Position numbers and translations under genes: made by a program. Source: Collimonas silvisoli (GTDB taxonomy: Bacteria; Pseudomonadota; Gammaproteobacteria; Burkholderiales; Burkholderiaceae_D). Taken from it: a DNA stretch of 38,837 nt. Where the stretch lies: positions 1-38,837 of the forward strand of contig NZ_JAGQEG010000055.1 in NCBI RefSeq assembly GCF_018305005.1, read 5' to 3'. The notes under the pieces were generated by a model. It saw only the letters and a program-made list of their open reading frames with translations. It ran no database searches and was not told the DNA's origin. Of this stretch, positions 9,945 to 18,876 are shown piece after piece; positions within the stretch are counted from its first letter, which is position 1; the number at the start of each line of letters is the position of its first letter.

Positions 9945-11036
9945 TCAGAAAGAATGGCTGATGCCAACATAGCTGGCGTTTTGGCCATGTCCTGGCAAGG
10001 GGGTGTCGAACTCGGTGGCGAAATCGGCATTGCCTTTGTTACGCACAGTGCCGAGGGCGGCGTAGAGCAAGGTGCGTTTCGACAGGTTGTAGTTGGCGCC
10101 GACCATGAACAGGCTGGCGCTGCCGGCGTCGTGGTTGAGTTTGTTATGGTAGGCGGCGCCGATCAAGGTCAACGCCGGCGTCACCGCATAGTTAACGCCC
10201 AGCCAGTAGTGATTGAGTTTGTCGGCAGCGGTGGCGGCGACGGTATCTGGCGCCGAGAGATTTTCGTAACCGGCAAACAGCTTCAGTTTATCCACGGTGT
10301 AAGTGCCGCCGACAATCAAATCCTTCGAGCTTGTGTAGAGGTCGGTGTAACGGCCGCTGCTGTCGCGGATCACGTCGTAAATGGCGCGTAACTCCAGACC
10401 GCCGGTAGTGTAGACCAAGGAAATCCCGTCTTTGCGGCCGGCCTTGGTAGAACCGGCTTGTTCGCCCAGGCTGGTTTGCAAGGTGGCGTTAAAGCCGCCC
10501 CAGGTAGGTGTTTGATATTCGATCACGTTGTTGGCGCCTGGCCAGTTGCGCCCGTTCACCAGATTTTGCGTACTCATGAATTGCTGGCCGGTAGGATCGA
10601 GATACCAGATGTCATTCACAATGAACAGGTTCTTGCCAAATTTGATCGAGCCGGCGCTGCCGTTCAAACCGACATAGGAACGGCGATTGAACAAGGCGCT
10701 GCCGTTGGTGGTGCCCTTGGTGGCGTCAAAGCCGGATTCCAGCAAGAAGAAGGCGTTTAGTCCGCCGCCCAGGTCTTCCGTGCCCTTGAAGCCGATCATG
10801 CTGGTGCCCCATTGGTTGCCGGAGCCGGCCAGTTTGCTGCCGGTCTTGCCGGTCAGGTTGCCGTTGGCGTCTTTCAGTGCAACACCTGTTTGAAAATCGA
10901 TGCCGGCGTCGACCCGGCCGTAGATGGTTACATTGGTCTGCGCCTGGGCTGCGCTGGCGGCCAGGCCGAATAGGCTCATTGCGGCGGCTGCCGCCAGCAC
11001 TCGGGATGGCGCGGCGAAGGTTTTGCTACGGTTCAT
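9945..11036 (-). CDS. General porin, Burkholderiales OmpC-like type
   Basis: This 363-aa outer-membrane trimeric porin has a signal peptide ending AAQA (about residue 33), then QTNVTIYGRVDAGIDF, the standard N-terminal strand of betaproteobacterial porins. Conserved segments include IGFKGTEDLGGGLNAFFLLESGFD and LFNRRSYVGLNGSAGSIKFGK, and it ends in the barrel-targeting motif YVGISHSF. AGGAG stands 8 nt before the ATG. It diverges from the GbpR-like regulator and lies beside the lactonase, so it may serve as the outer-membrane entry for the same sugars; that is inference from position. Confidence 0.92.
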   Translation of the reverse strand: MNRSKTFAAPSRVLAAAAAMSLFGLAASAAQAQTNVTIYGRVDAGIDFQTGVALKDANGNLTGKTGSKLAGSGNQWGTSMIGFKGTEDLGGGLNAFFLLESGFDATKGTTNGSALFNRRSYVGLNGSAGSIKFGKNLFIVNDIWYLDPTGQQFMSTQNLVNGRNWPGANNVIEYQTPTWGGFNATLQTSLGEQAGSTKAGRKDGISLVYTTGGLELRAIYDVIRDSSGRYTDLYTSSKDLIVGGTYTVDKLKLFAGYENLSAPDTVAATAADKLNHYWLGVNYAVTPALTLIGAAYHNKLNHDAGSASLFMVGANYNLSKRTLLYAALGTVRNKGNADFATEFDTPLPGHGQNASYVGISHSF

Positions 11037-11138
11037 GTTGTCGTCTCCTAGAAATTATTATGAATTCATCCACTGTCAGGCTGCAGCGGGTAGTCCCGGC
11101 CATCAACCAGCGTGAATGTGGGCTCATAGTAGGGATTA

Positions 11139-11193
11139 GATCGATATCGATCCAATGAATTTTTACGCCACTTCAATACTGGATTTGATATCA
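11139..11193. promoter_or_regulatory. GATATC-centred palindromes between porin and gbpR-like gene
   Basis: GATCGATATCGATC at 11139-11152 is a perfect 14-bp palindrome, and TGATATCA lies at 11186-11193. Both fall in the divergent porin/LysR promoter region, where a LysR protein normally binds. The same core recurs in the chvE promoter region, which makes a shared GbpR-like operator plausible. Confidence 0.45.
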
Positions 11194-11271
11194 TTTCCTG
11201 AGCATCACCGACCTCGCCGGATCCCTGCATTGGCCGAGCGAGCACACTAAAAATTACACAACGAGACCGCC

Positions 11272-12213
11272 ATGCCCGCCAACGACACCAACTGGTTTCT
11301 CCGCGCCCGCTTGAAAACCCGGCAGCTGCTGTTGCTGATAGCGCTGGACGAGGAACGCAATATCCATCGCGCAGCGGAAGCGCTCAACATGACGCAGCCG
11401 GCCGCCTCCAAGCAACTCAAGGATCTGGAAGACATGCTGGATGTGCTGCTGTTCGAGCGGCTGCCGCGCGGCATGCGGCCAACCATCTACGGCGAAGCGA
11501 TGATTCGCCATTCGCGCATGGCGCTGACCAGTTTGTCGCATGCGCATGACGACATCACGGCGTTGAAATCCGGCCTTTCCGGCCAAGTCAATGTCGGCGC
11601 GATTTTGTCGCCGGGCATGGTGCTGCTGCCGCCGGCGATTGCGCGCCTCAAGCAGCAGGCGCCGATGTTGCGCATCGGGGTTGAAGTCGAGAGCAGCAAC
11701 ATCTTGCTGGAACGATTGCAGCGCGGCTCGCTCGATTTTCTGGTGGCGCGGATTCTGGATCAGGAAGACAACAGCAATCTGGAATATGAAGAGTTATCGG
11801 ATGAACCGGTGTGCGCCGTGGCGCGGGTCGATCACCCTTTGCGCCATGTCTCGAATCTGCAATTGAAGGATATCGCCGACGCCGGCTGGGTCTTGCCGCC
11901 CAAGGGCAGCATATTGCGCCATCGGGTCGACATGATGTTTCACAAGGACGGCCTGGCGCCGCCGGTGAATGTGGTCGACACCACCGCGATCCTGGTCATC
12001 AGCAGCTTGCTGCAACAGACCGATTTCCTGCATGTAATGCCGGCCGAGGTGGCGCGCTTTTATGCGCAGGTAAATGTGCTGGCGATACTGCCGATCGAGC
12101 TGCCGTGCAAGATGGACGGCTTCGGCATCATCACCCGCCTGCACCAGATACTTTCGCCTGGCGCAAGACTTTTACAGCAAAAGATCCGGGAAGTGGCGAC
12201 GCAGATTTATTAG
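11272..12213 (+). CDS. gbpR: LysR-family regulator, GbpR-like
   Basis: This 313-aa LysR-type regulator has an N-terminal winged helix-turn-helix (about residues 14-75: LKTRQLLLLIALDEERNIHRAAEAL and MTQPAASKQLKDLE) and a C-terminal LysR substrate-binding domain. The wording LFERLPRGMRPTIYGEAMIRH, PPKGSILRHRVDMMF and LLQQTDFLHVMP is that of the GbpR group, which in Azospirillum and Agrobacterium controls the ChvE/SbpA-type sugar-binding protein. It is divergent from a porin and about 9.6 kb from chvE, with the catabolic genes in between. It is the likely local regulator of this pentose module. The start has only a weak ribosome site (ACGAGACC). Confidence 0.82.
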   Translation: MPANDTNWFLRARLKTRQLLLLIALDEERNIHRAAEALNMTQPAASKQLKDLEDMLDVLLFERLPRGMRPTIYGEAMIRHSRMALTSLSHAHDDITALKSGLSGQVNVGAILSPGMVLLPPAIARLKQQAPMLRIGVEVESSNILLERLQRGSLDFLVARILDQEDNSNLEYEELSDEPVCAVARVDHPLRHVSNLQLKDIADAGWVLPPKGSILRHRVDMMFHKDGLAPPVNVVDTTAILVISSLLQQTDFLHVMPAEVARFYAQVNVLAILPIELPCKMDGFGIITRLHQILSPGARLLQQKIREVATQIY

Positions 12214-12582
12214 CGGCAACGCTTGCATGCCTGGCTTGAAGTTTGACTTGAATATGGCGTAAACATGTCCTATTGTGGCTTTGCGATACGCGATCAAATA
12301 TGCCATATCTGCGAAAAAAAACAATGCTATATGGCATGGCGATGAACGTATGCAAATGGTTTTTTTAATCCAGCACCTTTTATTCCCGCTCCTCACTCCG
12401 GTAGCTGGCACAAATCCGGTGATGGCCGGTAAGTAGTCCGGCCGGATCAACATTCTGCTAAGCGCAAAAGGAAGAATATACCGAGCTCCTCTTCCTGCCT
12501 GGCAGGAACCCGCAGAATCACATTCCAAAAACCGATCTGACCGATATGTGTATTTTCAGCGAAAACAGAAAGGATGTTTACC
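12214..12582. other. 369-bp intergenic stretch after the GbpR-like gene
   Basis: It is AT-richer than its surroundings. A TTGACT at about 12243 could be a -35, but no good -10 is placed at 16-18 bp. A short palindrome, TTCCTGCC-T-GGCAGGAA, lies at 12492-12508. No gene is supported. Confidence 0.4.
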
Positions 12583-13008
12583 ATGAAAAACCTTGTCTTT
12601 ATTTTGATTGCAAGCATGTTCTCATTGGCTGCCACGGCACAACCGGCAGCAGATGATAGTGCTGTGACGATCACTGCCCCACTCCGGATTGACCTCCCCA
12701 GCCAGTACCATCGGATGCAGCCGCAAGAATATTATGACTATCTGCGCTCATACGATCTTTCGAATGGCATGACACTTAACCTGTTCAGCAGAGGGAGAAA
12801 AATATATGCCGAAGTGGGAGACCAGGGAAGGCATGAAATTGTCGCCACCGCGCAGAATGTTTTCGTCGCCATGGACCAACAATTGAAAATGACGATCAAT
12901 CTGCATGGCGATGATGCAAGCGGAGAGCTGATCATGGTGCTTCCGGCCCGCCAAGTTGCGCAGGGGGGTGTGGCTGGCAAACAATTCATGGCCGTTGCGT
13001 TCCGCTAA
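12583..13008 (+). CDS. Secreted hypothetical protein
   Basis: This 141-aa protein opens with a signal peptide (MKNLVFILIASMFSLAATAQ, cleavage about residue 19-20). The mature part has a small acidic N-terminus and then PQEYYDYLRSYDLSNGMTLNLFSR, followed by short alternating beta-like segments up to KQFMAVAFR. It has no cysteines in the mature part and no membrane span. I do not recognise a family of known function; it looks like one of the small periplasmic proteins common in Burkholderiales. The ATG at 12583 is preferred over one three codons earlier because AGG is 9 nt upstream. It stands alone between the regulator and the end of the pentose run, with no evident functional link. Confidence 0.65.
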   Translation: MKNLVFILIASMFSLAATAQPAADDSAVTITAPLRIDLPSQYHRMQPQEYYDYLRSYDLSNGMTLNLFSRGRKIYAEVGDQGRHEIVATAQNVFVAMDQQLKMTINLHGDDASGELIMVLPARQVAQGGVAGKQFMAVAFR

Positions 13009-13378
13009 GCCAACGTCGCCAGCAAGCGGCTCAGCAGGTTCTCATGTTTGCATGCTTTTTGCAGCGCCCTTGATGTTTAAGATCAGAAGCTGGAAATGCC
13101 GCATCGCGCCTTTGCGGTGCGATGCGGCGGTCACAGGTGCAACCTAATCTTTCAGTCTGAGCCACGGCATGTTGTCACCGTCCGGAATTTCGGGGGAAAT
13201 GCAGTTATAGCCCGGCGCTTGCCGCCGAGTCAAAATGAGGTGATTCCTGCGATGCAGAAATCAAGGCAGAGGTTTAGAAAATTCGAGAACAGCGCAACCA
13301 AGGCCGACCAGCCAAAAGATGGCCGCAGCCCAGTGATGCGTGAGTTTCAATGCATCACTGGGCTGCCGGCGCCGGTGC
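13009..13378. other. 370-bp convergent intergenic region with two hairpins
   Basis: A 10-bp inverted repeat with an 11-nt loop at 13098-13128 could end transcription of the secreted-protein gene. A stronger one at 13325-13366 is listed separately. Nothing else in the stretch looks coding. Confidence 0.4.
13325..13366 (-). terminator. Probable terminator of the pentose catabolic run
   Basis: Positions 13325-13339 and 13352-13366 are a perfect 15-bp inverted repeat with a 12-nt loop, 12 nt after the dehydrogenase stop. A short T-containing stretch (CATCTTTT) follows on the minus strand. Confidence 0.6.
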
Positions 13379-14170
13379 TCAAGCCCAGCCGGCGTCGACG
13401 ATGAATTCCTGGGCGGTGCACATGGCGCTGTCATCCGCCGCCAGGAACAAGACCATGCGCGCCAGATGCCAGGGTTGCAGTTTGCCGGGCAGGCATTGGT
13501 TGCGCTTGATGTCTTCCTCGCCCGCGGCGTCCAGCCACAGGGCGATCTGTCTTTCAGTCATTACCCAGCCGGGCGATACGGTATTGACCCGGATATTGTG
13601 CGGTCCGAGATCGCGCGCCAGGCCGCGTGTCAGGCCGACCACGGCGGCCTTGGCGGTGGTGTATACCGGATAGCCGCCGTTCGACAGGTGCCAGCTGATC
13701 GAGCTGAGATTGATAATCGATCCGCCGCCCTTTTTTTGCATGCCGGGCGCTATCGCCTGGCAGGTAAAAAACATGGGGCGCTGGTTGATGGCAATCCGGT
13801 CGTTCCAGTAATCGAGGGTGACTTCCGCCAGTTGATGGCGCTGGTCGTTGGCGGCATTGTTGACCAGCACATCGAAATCCCCCAGTTCTAGCGCCAAACC
13901 TTGGATGGTCGCCTGCAAGGCGGGAATGTCGCGGATATCGCAATGGCGGAATAGCGGTTTGACCAGGCCGGCTGCCGCCAGCTGCTCACATAAAGCTTCG
14001 CTGGCTGCGGTCTCGATATCGACGAAAGCCACGCGCGCGCCCTGCTCGGCAAACGCGCTGACAATCGCCGCGCCGATACCGCTGCCGCCGCCGGTGATGA
14101 ATACATTCTTGTCTTTCAGGCTGGGAAAATGCGCCAGCTGCGCGCCTGCAACATCCTTTACTGCGGCCAT
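13379..14170 (-). CDS. SDR-family pentose 1-dehydrogenase (XylB-like)
   Basis: This is a 263-aa classical short-chain dehydrogenase. It has the cofactor motif TGGGSGIG (about 26-33), the NNAAN segment (about 104-108), a catalytic Ser near 157-159, Tyr170 and Lys174 (YTTAK). Segments such as RHCDIRD, VLVNNAANDQRHQLAEVT, INLSSISWHLSNGG and the terminal VDAGWA closely follow Caulobacter D-xylose dehydrogenase XylB. The reaction is oxidation of the sugar at C1 to its lactone with NAD(P)+. D-xylose or L-arabinose are both possible substrates. AGGAGTTGCT precedes the ATG. It is the last gene of the run and starts 37 nt after the semialdehyde dehydrogenase. Confidence 0.88.
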   Translation of the reverse strand: MAAVKDVAGAQLAHFPSLKDKNVFITGGGSGIGAAIVSAFAEQGARVAFVDIETAASEALCEQLAAAGLVKPLFRHCDIRDIPALQATIQGLALELGDFDVLVNNAANDQRHQLAEVTLDYWNDRIAINQRPMFFTCQAIAPGMQKKGGGSIINLSSISWHLSNGGYPVYTTAKAAVVGLTRGLARDLGPHNIRVNTVSPGWVMTERQIALWLDAAGEEDIKRNQCLPGKLQPWHLARMVLFLAADDSAMCTAQEFIVDAGWA

Positions 14171-14207
14171 AGCAACTCCTGTTCGATGTGATGCTGGTGA
14201 AACCAGC

Positions 14208-15785
14208 TCATTTTTTTAATTGACCGTTGATCCGTTGCCAGATCGCCAGCGGATTGCCGTCCTGAATCGCTGCCGGCAATAAATCCTGCGGTATGTTTTG
14301 ATAGGAAACCGGCCGTAAGAAACGCTGGATGGCTGCCGTGCCGACCGAGGTTGCGCGGCTGTCCGAGGTGGCTGGAAACGGGCCGCCGTGCACCATGGAA
14401 TACGATACCTCGACGCCGGTCGGAAAGCCATTCGCCAGAATCCGCCCGACCTTGCGCTCCAGGATCGGCAGAAGTGCGCGCACGGCCTGGTGATCGCCGT
14501 CGGTGATCTGCAAGGTGGCGGTGAGCTGTCCTTCCAGATGCTCTGCCACGGCCAGCATCTCGGCCATGTCGCGGCAAGCCACCAGCAGCGACGCCGGTCC
14601 GAATATTTCTTCCGACAGTTTAGGATCGGCCAGGAAATCTTCGGCGCTGGCGCTGAACAATGCAGGCACGCCGCTGCCGGCAGCGTTGCTGGCCACGCCC
14701 TGGCTGAGCTGGCGCACTCTGTGGTTAGCGGCGAGACGGCTGACGCCATTTTGATAGGCCTGTTGAATACCGGCTGTCAGCATGGTGGCCGCATTGCGTT
14801 GCGCCAGTTGGGCCGCGGCAGCGGTACTGAAGCGTTCCAGATCGGCGCCTTGCAGCGCCAGCACCAGGCCGGGATTGGTGCAGAACTGGCCGACGCCCAG
14901 CACCAGCGAATCGACAAAGGCGGCCGCCAACGTGTCAGCCTTGGCCGCCAATGCTTGCGGCAGCAGGAATACCGGATTGATGCTGCTCATTTCGGCATAT
15001 ACCGGGATCGGCTGCGGACGTGCGGCAGCCGCCGCCATCAACGCCAGGCCGCCTTGACGCGAGCCGGTAAACCCGACCGCCTGTATCGCAGCATGCCGCA
15101 CCAGTGCGATCCCCAGATCGTTGCCGACGCCGGTCAGCAGCGAGAACACGCCTTCCGGCAAACCCACTGCCGATACCGCCTGTTGAATTGCCCTGCCAAC
15201 CAGTTCCGAGGTGCCGGGATGGGCCGGATGCGCCTTCACCACCACCGGGCAACCAGCCGCCAGCGCCGCCGCAGTATCGCCGCCGGCGACGGAAAACGCC
15301 AAAGGAAAATTGCTGGCGCCGAATACCGCGACCGGCCCCAGCGCGATCATGCGCAGGCGCAAATCCACACGCGGCAAAGGCTGGCGCTCCGGCAGCGCCG
15401 GGTCGATGCGGGCGTCTTGCCAGGAACCTTCGCGCAGCACTTCGGCAAACAATCTGAGCTGGCCCACGGTGCGGCCGCGTTCGCCTTCCAGCCTGGCGCG
15501 CGGCAAGCCGCTTTCGCTCATGGCGCGCTCGATCAACTGCTCGCCCAGCGCCAGGATATTCTCGGCGATGCGTTCCAGAAAACGGGCGCGGGTCTCCGGC
15601 GTGGTGGCGCGATAGGGATCGAAGGCGATGCGGGCAAGATCGCAGGCGCAGGCGATTTCGGCTTTGCCTGCGGTGTGAAACGCCGGCTCAATCGCGCTTG
15701 CGGTGGCGGGATTAAAAGCAAAAAAGGCAGCGCCGCCACCTTTGATACGGGAGGCGCCGATCAGGGATTCGCCTGTAATGTTCAT
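14208..15785 (-). CDS. 2-oxoglutarate semialdehyde dehydrogenase (aldehyde dehydrogenase family)
   Basis: This 525-aa enzyme matches the KGSADH group of NAD(P)+ aldehyde dehydrogenases, which oxidise 2-oxoglutarate semialdehyde to 2-oxoglutarate as the last step of Weimberg-type pentose and sugar-diacid pathways. Visible landmarks are [18 protein letters not shown], the cofactor loop GFTGSRQGG, the general-base Glu in YAEMSSINP (about 265) and the nucleophile Cys in GQFCTNPG (about 302). The length is normal for the group. AGGA lies just before the ATG. It sits between gguC and the sugar dehydrogenase, which fits the pathway. A role in galactarate or glucarate breakdown is possible for the family but less likely with these neighbours. 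Confidence 0.9.
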   Translation of the reverse strand: MNITGESLIGASRIKGGGAAFFAFNPATASAIEPAFHTAGKAEIACACDLARIAFDPYRATTPETRARFLERIAENILALGEQLIERAMSESGLPRARLEGERGRTVGQLRLFAEVLREGSWQDARIDPALPERQPLPRVDLRLRMIALGPVAVFGASNFPLAFSVAGGDTAAALAAGCPVVVKAHPAHPGTSELVGRAIQQAVSAVGLPEGVFSLLTGVGNDLGIALVRHAAIQAVGFTGSRQGGLALMAAAAARPQPIPVYAEMSSINPVFLLPQALAAKADTLAAAFVDSLVLGVGQFCTNPGLVLALQGADLERFSTAAAAQLAQRNAATMLTAGIQQAYQNGVSRLAANHRVRQLSQGVASNAAGSGVPALFSASAEDFLADPKLSEEIFGPASLLVACRDMAEMLAVAEHLEGQLTATLQITDGDHQAVRALLPILERKVGRILANGFPTGVEVSYSMVHGGPFPATSDSRATSVGTAAIQRFLRPVSYQNIPQDLLPAAIQDGNPLAIWQRINGQLKK

Positions 15786-15841
15786 GCTTTTCCTAACTAT
15801 GAATGGCTGCGCTTCCGAGATGCTGAATCGCAGCTAGTGAT

Positions 15842-16837
15842 TTACAACTGGCGAATCGACGGCGCGGCCAAAGTCTCGATTGCCAAGCGATTGCGCAGCG
15901 GCGGCCCGAATGCAGCGACGTCGATTTCAAACGTTTCTCCGGGCACGACCTGGATGCCATCCGAGCAGCTCAATGTCGCAGTGCCGAAGAAATGGATATG
16001 CACATCGCCGGGACGCCGGAACAGCGGGTATTTGAAATGGTGGTATTCCAGATTGGCGACGGTGTGCGACATATTCTCTTCGCCGCTGACAAACGGTTTT
16101 TTCCAACGCACCTGACCATTACTATCGCGAATGCGCGACATGCCTTCTACATGCGGCGGCAGATCTCCCAGCAACAAGGCCGGGCCGATAGCGCAAACCC
16201 GCAGCTTGGAATGCGCCAGATACAGGTAGTTCTGGCGCTCGGTGACATGATCTGAAAACTCATTGCCGAGCGCAAAGCCGAGCCGGCATGGGCTGCCGTC
16301 CGGCGCAATCACGTACAGCGCGGCGATCTCGGGTTCTTCGCCGCCGTCCAGCGCAAAATGCGGCATGGTCAGCGCTTGCTCGGCGGCGCAGACGATGCTG
16401 CCGTCGCCTTTGTAGAACCATTCCGGCTGGACCCCGATCTGCCCTGGCTGCGGTTTGCCGCCTTCCAGGCCCATGCGGAACATTTTCATGCTGTCGGTCA
16501 GGGTATCGACATCGCTGACTTTCTTGTGCATGGCGTCGCGGCCGTCGGCGCTGCCGAGGTGGGTCAGGCCGGTACCGGTGACGTAGCAATGGGCGCTGTC
16601 GTCGTGGTCCAGCGGCGGCAGCAGGCGCCCGGCTTGCGCCACTTCGGCGTAGTCGAGCACGGTGGTTCCCAAGGCGGCACCGGCCAGGTCTTGCAGCGAA
16701 CGATTGCCGGCAATCGCCGCTTGCGCCAGCGCGTAGGTAGAAGCATAGCCTTCCACTGCGCGGATTCTCCAGCCCTCGTCTTCCAGTACGCCGATCCGGC
16801 GCTGACCATCGGCTTGCTTGAATTGAATCAACAACAT
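15842..16837 (-). CDS. gguC: FAH-superfamily GguC/AraD1-type 2-keto-3-deoxypentonate dehydratase
   Basis: This 331-aa protein of the fumarylacetoacetate hydrolase fold belongs to the GguC/AraD1 group, as shown by TGTGLTHLGSADGRDAMHKK, GVQPEWFYKGDGS, the acidic metal region EEPEIAALYVI, GFALGNEFSDHVTE and HIHFFGTATLSC. Caulobacter XylX, of the same superfamily, removes water from 2-keto-3-deoxy-xylonate to give 2-oxoglutarate semialdehyde; the next gene encodes the matching dehydrogenase. In some Herbaspirillum pathways FAH-fold enzymes instead cleave a diketo acid to pyruvate and glycolate, but the semialdehyde dehydrogenase here favours the dehydratase role. The ATG at 16837 follows GGAGAAGCAC; the frame is open to 16939, but the upstream part runs through a repeat element and is not coding. 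Confidence 0.87.
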   Translation of the reverse strand: MLLIQFKQADGQRRIGVLEDEGWRIRAVEGYASTYALAQAAIAGNRSLQDLAGAALGTTVLDYAEVAQAGRLLPPLDHDDSAHCYVTGTGLTHLGSADGRDAMHKKVSDVDTLTDSMKMFRMGLEGGKPQPGQIGVQPEWFYKGDGSIVCAAEQALTMPHFALDGGEEPEIAALYVIAPDGSPCRLGFALGNEFSDHVTERQNYLYLAHSKLRVCAIGPALLLGDLPPHVEGMSRIRDSNGQVRWKKPFVSGEENMSHTVANLEYHHFKYPLFRRPGDVHIHFFGTATLSCSDGIQVVPGETFEIDVAAFGPPLRNRLAIETLAAPSIRQL

Positions 16838-16911
16838 GTGCTTCTCCAGTTTACCGGGCTGCTCTTGGTGAGAGTCCTTAGTGAGAATGTTTAGATAAGC
16901 TCTAAAAACTC

Positions 16912-16981
16912 CGTCATCCCCGTGAACGCGGGGATCCAAGTTACTGATTTAAAATAGATTCCCGCGTTCGCGGGAATGACG
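16912..16981. repeat. dRS3-like palindromic repeat, copy 1
   Basis: Two 27-nt arms (16912-16938 and 16955-16981) are imperfect reverse complements separated by 16 nt. The right arm contains ATTCCC-N8-GGGAAT, the pattern of the neisserial dRS3 repeat as I remember it; the left arm is diverged (ATCCCCGTGAACGCGGGGAT). Each arm can also fold on itself. It lies between the dehydratase and gguC genes. A perfect copy is at 38751-38828. Confidence 0.85.
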
Positions 16982-17006
16982 CAACAGGGGCTTTCCTAGG
17001 TGCCCT

Positions 17007-18752
17007 TTAGTGAGAATGCTTGGGTACCGCAGAGCCACGGCAGCCAACCAGGAAATCGAAATCGCAACCTTCGTCGGCTTGCAATACACGGTCTATGTAA
17101 AGGCGTTGGTAGCCGCTGTGCGCCGTTACCGTCTCTGCATTCACTGCGGTTCTTGCGGTCTGGCGCTGCGCCATTTCGGCATCGCTGATATCGAGGTGCA
17201 AACGCCCTGCTTCGCAATCAAGTTCTATCCAGTCGCCGTCTTGCACTATCCCCAGCGGCCCGCCGGCAGCGGCTTCCGGCGCTACGTGCAGAACCACGGT
17301 GCCGTAGGCGGTGCCGCTCATGCGGGCGTCGGAAATCCGCACCATGTCCTTGATCCCCTGCGCCAGCAGTTTCGGCGGCAAGCCCATGTTGCCGACTTCA
17401 GCCATGCCGGGATACCCCTTGGGCCCGCAATTCTTCATCACCAGCACCGAGCTGGCGTCGACCTCCAGTTCGGGATCGTTGATGCGCGCCTTGTAGTGGG
17501 CGAAATCTTCAAACACCACCGCCTTGCCGCGATGCTGCATCAGCTCCGGCGAGGCGGCTGACGGTTTGAGCACCGCGCCGCGCGGCGCCAGGTTGCCGCG
17601 CAAGATGCAGATGCCGCCGTCGGCGATCAAGGGCTGGTCGATGACGCGGATTACTTCGTCGTTGTAGATCGGTGCATCCTGGTTGTTTTCCCACAGCGAT
17701 TTACCGTTTACAGTCAAGGCCTCCTTGTGCGGCAACAGGCCGGCCTCGCCCAGACGGCGCAGCACGCCGGGCAAACCGCCGGCGTAATAAAACTCTTCCA
17801 TCAGGAAGCGGCCGGATGGTTGCAGGTCTACCAGCGTCGGCGTGCCGCGGCCGATCCTGGTCCAGTCTTCCAGCTCCAGCGGCACGCCGATGCGGGCGGC
17901 GATTGCCTTCAAATGGATCACGGCGTTGGTCGAGCCGCCGATTGCGGCGTTGACGCGGATGGCGTTTTCAAACGCGGCGCGGGTCAGGATTTTAGACAGC
18001 CGCAAATCTTCCCACACCATGTCGACGATGCGCATGCCGGACATGTGGGCCAGCACATAACGGCGCGCATCGACCGCCGGAATCGCCGCGTTGTGCGGTA
18101 AGGAAGTACCAAGCGCTTCGGCCATGCAAGCCATGGTCGAGGCGGTGCCCATGGTGTTGCAGGTACCGGCCGAGCGCGACATGCCTGATTCGGCCGCGAG
18201 GAATTGATGCATGCTGATCTGGCCGCCTTTGACCGCCTCGCTCAACTGCCAGACGGCGGTGCCGGAGCCGAGATCCTTGCCTTCGTGCTTGCCGTTCAGC
18301 ATCGGGCCGCCGGTCACCACGATGGCTGGGATATCGCAGCTGGCGGCGCCCATCAGCAGCGCCGGCGTGGTCTTGTCGCAGCCGACCAGCAACACCACCG
18401 CATCCATCGGATTGCCGCGTATCGATTCTTCCACATCCATGCTGGCCAGGTTGCGGGTCAGCATGGCGGTTGGCCGCAGATTCGATTCGCCGTTGGAAAA
18501 TACCGGGAACTCGACCGGGAAGCCGCCGGCTTCCGAAATACCGCGTTTGACGTGTTCGGCGATCTTGCGGAAGTGGGCGTTGCATGGCGTCAGTTCGGAC
18601 CAGGTATTGCAGATGCCGATGATCGGCTTGCCTTGGAATTCGTGATCGGGAATGCCTTGGTTCTTCATCCAGCTGCGGTACATCATGCCGTTCTTGTCGT
18701 TGCTGCCAAACCATTCGGCCGAGCGCAGCGGGCGTTTTTTATCGACAGTCAT
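17007..18752 (-). CDS. IlvD/Edd-family pentonate dehydratase (L-arabinonate/D-xylonate type)
   Basis: This 581-aa iron-sulfur dehydratase converts a pentonate to 2-keto-3-deoxypentonate. The [2Fe-2S] cysteines expected for this group are present: Cys57 (LTPCNAH), Cys125 (VGCDKTTP) and Cys198 (SGTCNTMGTAST in relatives, AGTCNTMGTAST here). So are the metal-binding Lys in CDKTTP and the catalytic Ser in ISDARMSGTAYG. It closely resembles Rhizobium L-arabinonate dehydratase over its whole length, including the end FLVGCRGSAVPKHSH. The group usually accepts both L-arabinonate and D-xylonate, so the symbol (araC or xylD) is left open. AGGA stands 8 nt before the ATG at 18752. It follows gguB after 124 nt that contain a hairpin. 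Confidence 0.93.
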   Translation of the reverse strand: MTVDKKRPLRSAEWFGSNDKNGMMYRSWMKNQGIPDHEFQGKPIIGICNTWSELTPCNAHFRKIAEHVKRGISEAGGFPVEFPVFSNGESNLRPTAMLTRNLASMDVEESIRGNPMDAVVLLVGCDKTTPALLMGAASCDIPAIVVTGGPMLNGKHEGKDLGSGTAVWQLSEAVKGGQISMHQFLAAESGMSRSAGTCNTMGTASTMACMAEALGTSLPHNAAIPAVDARRYVLAHMSGMRIVDMVWEDLRLSKILTRAAFENAIRVNAAIGGSTNAVIHLKAIAARIGVPLELEDWTRIGRGTPTLVDLQPSGRFLMEEFYYAGGLPGVLRRLGEAGLLPHKEALTVNGKSLWENNQDAPIYNDEVIRVIDQPLIADGGICILRGNLAPRGAVLKPSAASPELMQHRGKAVVFEDFAHYKARINDPELEVDASSVLVMKNCGPKGYPGMAEVGNMGLPPKLLAQGIKDMVRISDARMSGTAYGTVVLHVAPEAAAGGPLGIVQDGDWIELDCEAGRLHLDISDAEMAQRQTARTAVNAETVTAHSGYQRLYIDRVLQADEGCDFDFLVGCRGSAVPKHSH

Positions 18753-18844
18753 CTTTGGTTTCCTATTGAAATTATCAGGGCGGCATCGGTCCTCATCGCG
18801 ACGGATGCCAGCTTAAAAATAGAATCTGCGAATCTGAAACTCGC

Positions 18845-18871
18845 CAACTGCGGATCGCGCATCCGCAGTTG
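18845..18871 (-). terminator. Intercistronic hairpin just after gguB
   Basis: An 11-bp perfect stem (18845-18855 with 18861-18871) and a 5-nt loop begin 5 nt after the gguB stop. There is no U-run, so partial termination or mRNA end protection between the transporter and catabolic genes is more likely than full termination. Confidence 0.5.
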
Positions 18872-18876
18872 CGTGG

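Noticed and set aside
14388-16115. 575-codon plus-strand frame opposite the semialdehyde dehydrogenase
   Set aside because: Antisense shadow of a confidently identified gene; it shows no recognisable domain.
16838-16939. N-terminal extension of gguC through the repeat element
   Set aside because: The extra residues (MDPRVHGDDG and following) are encoded by the palindromic repeat and duplicated flank; the ATG at 16837 has the good ribosome site and the conserved start.
16912-16981. CRISPR-like array
   Set aside because: Only paired palindromic arms in inverted order, one element here and one at the window end; no regular spacers and no cas genes.
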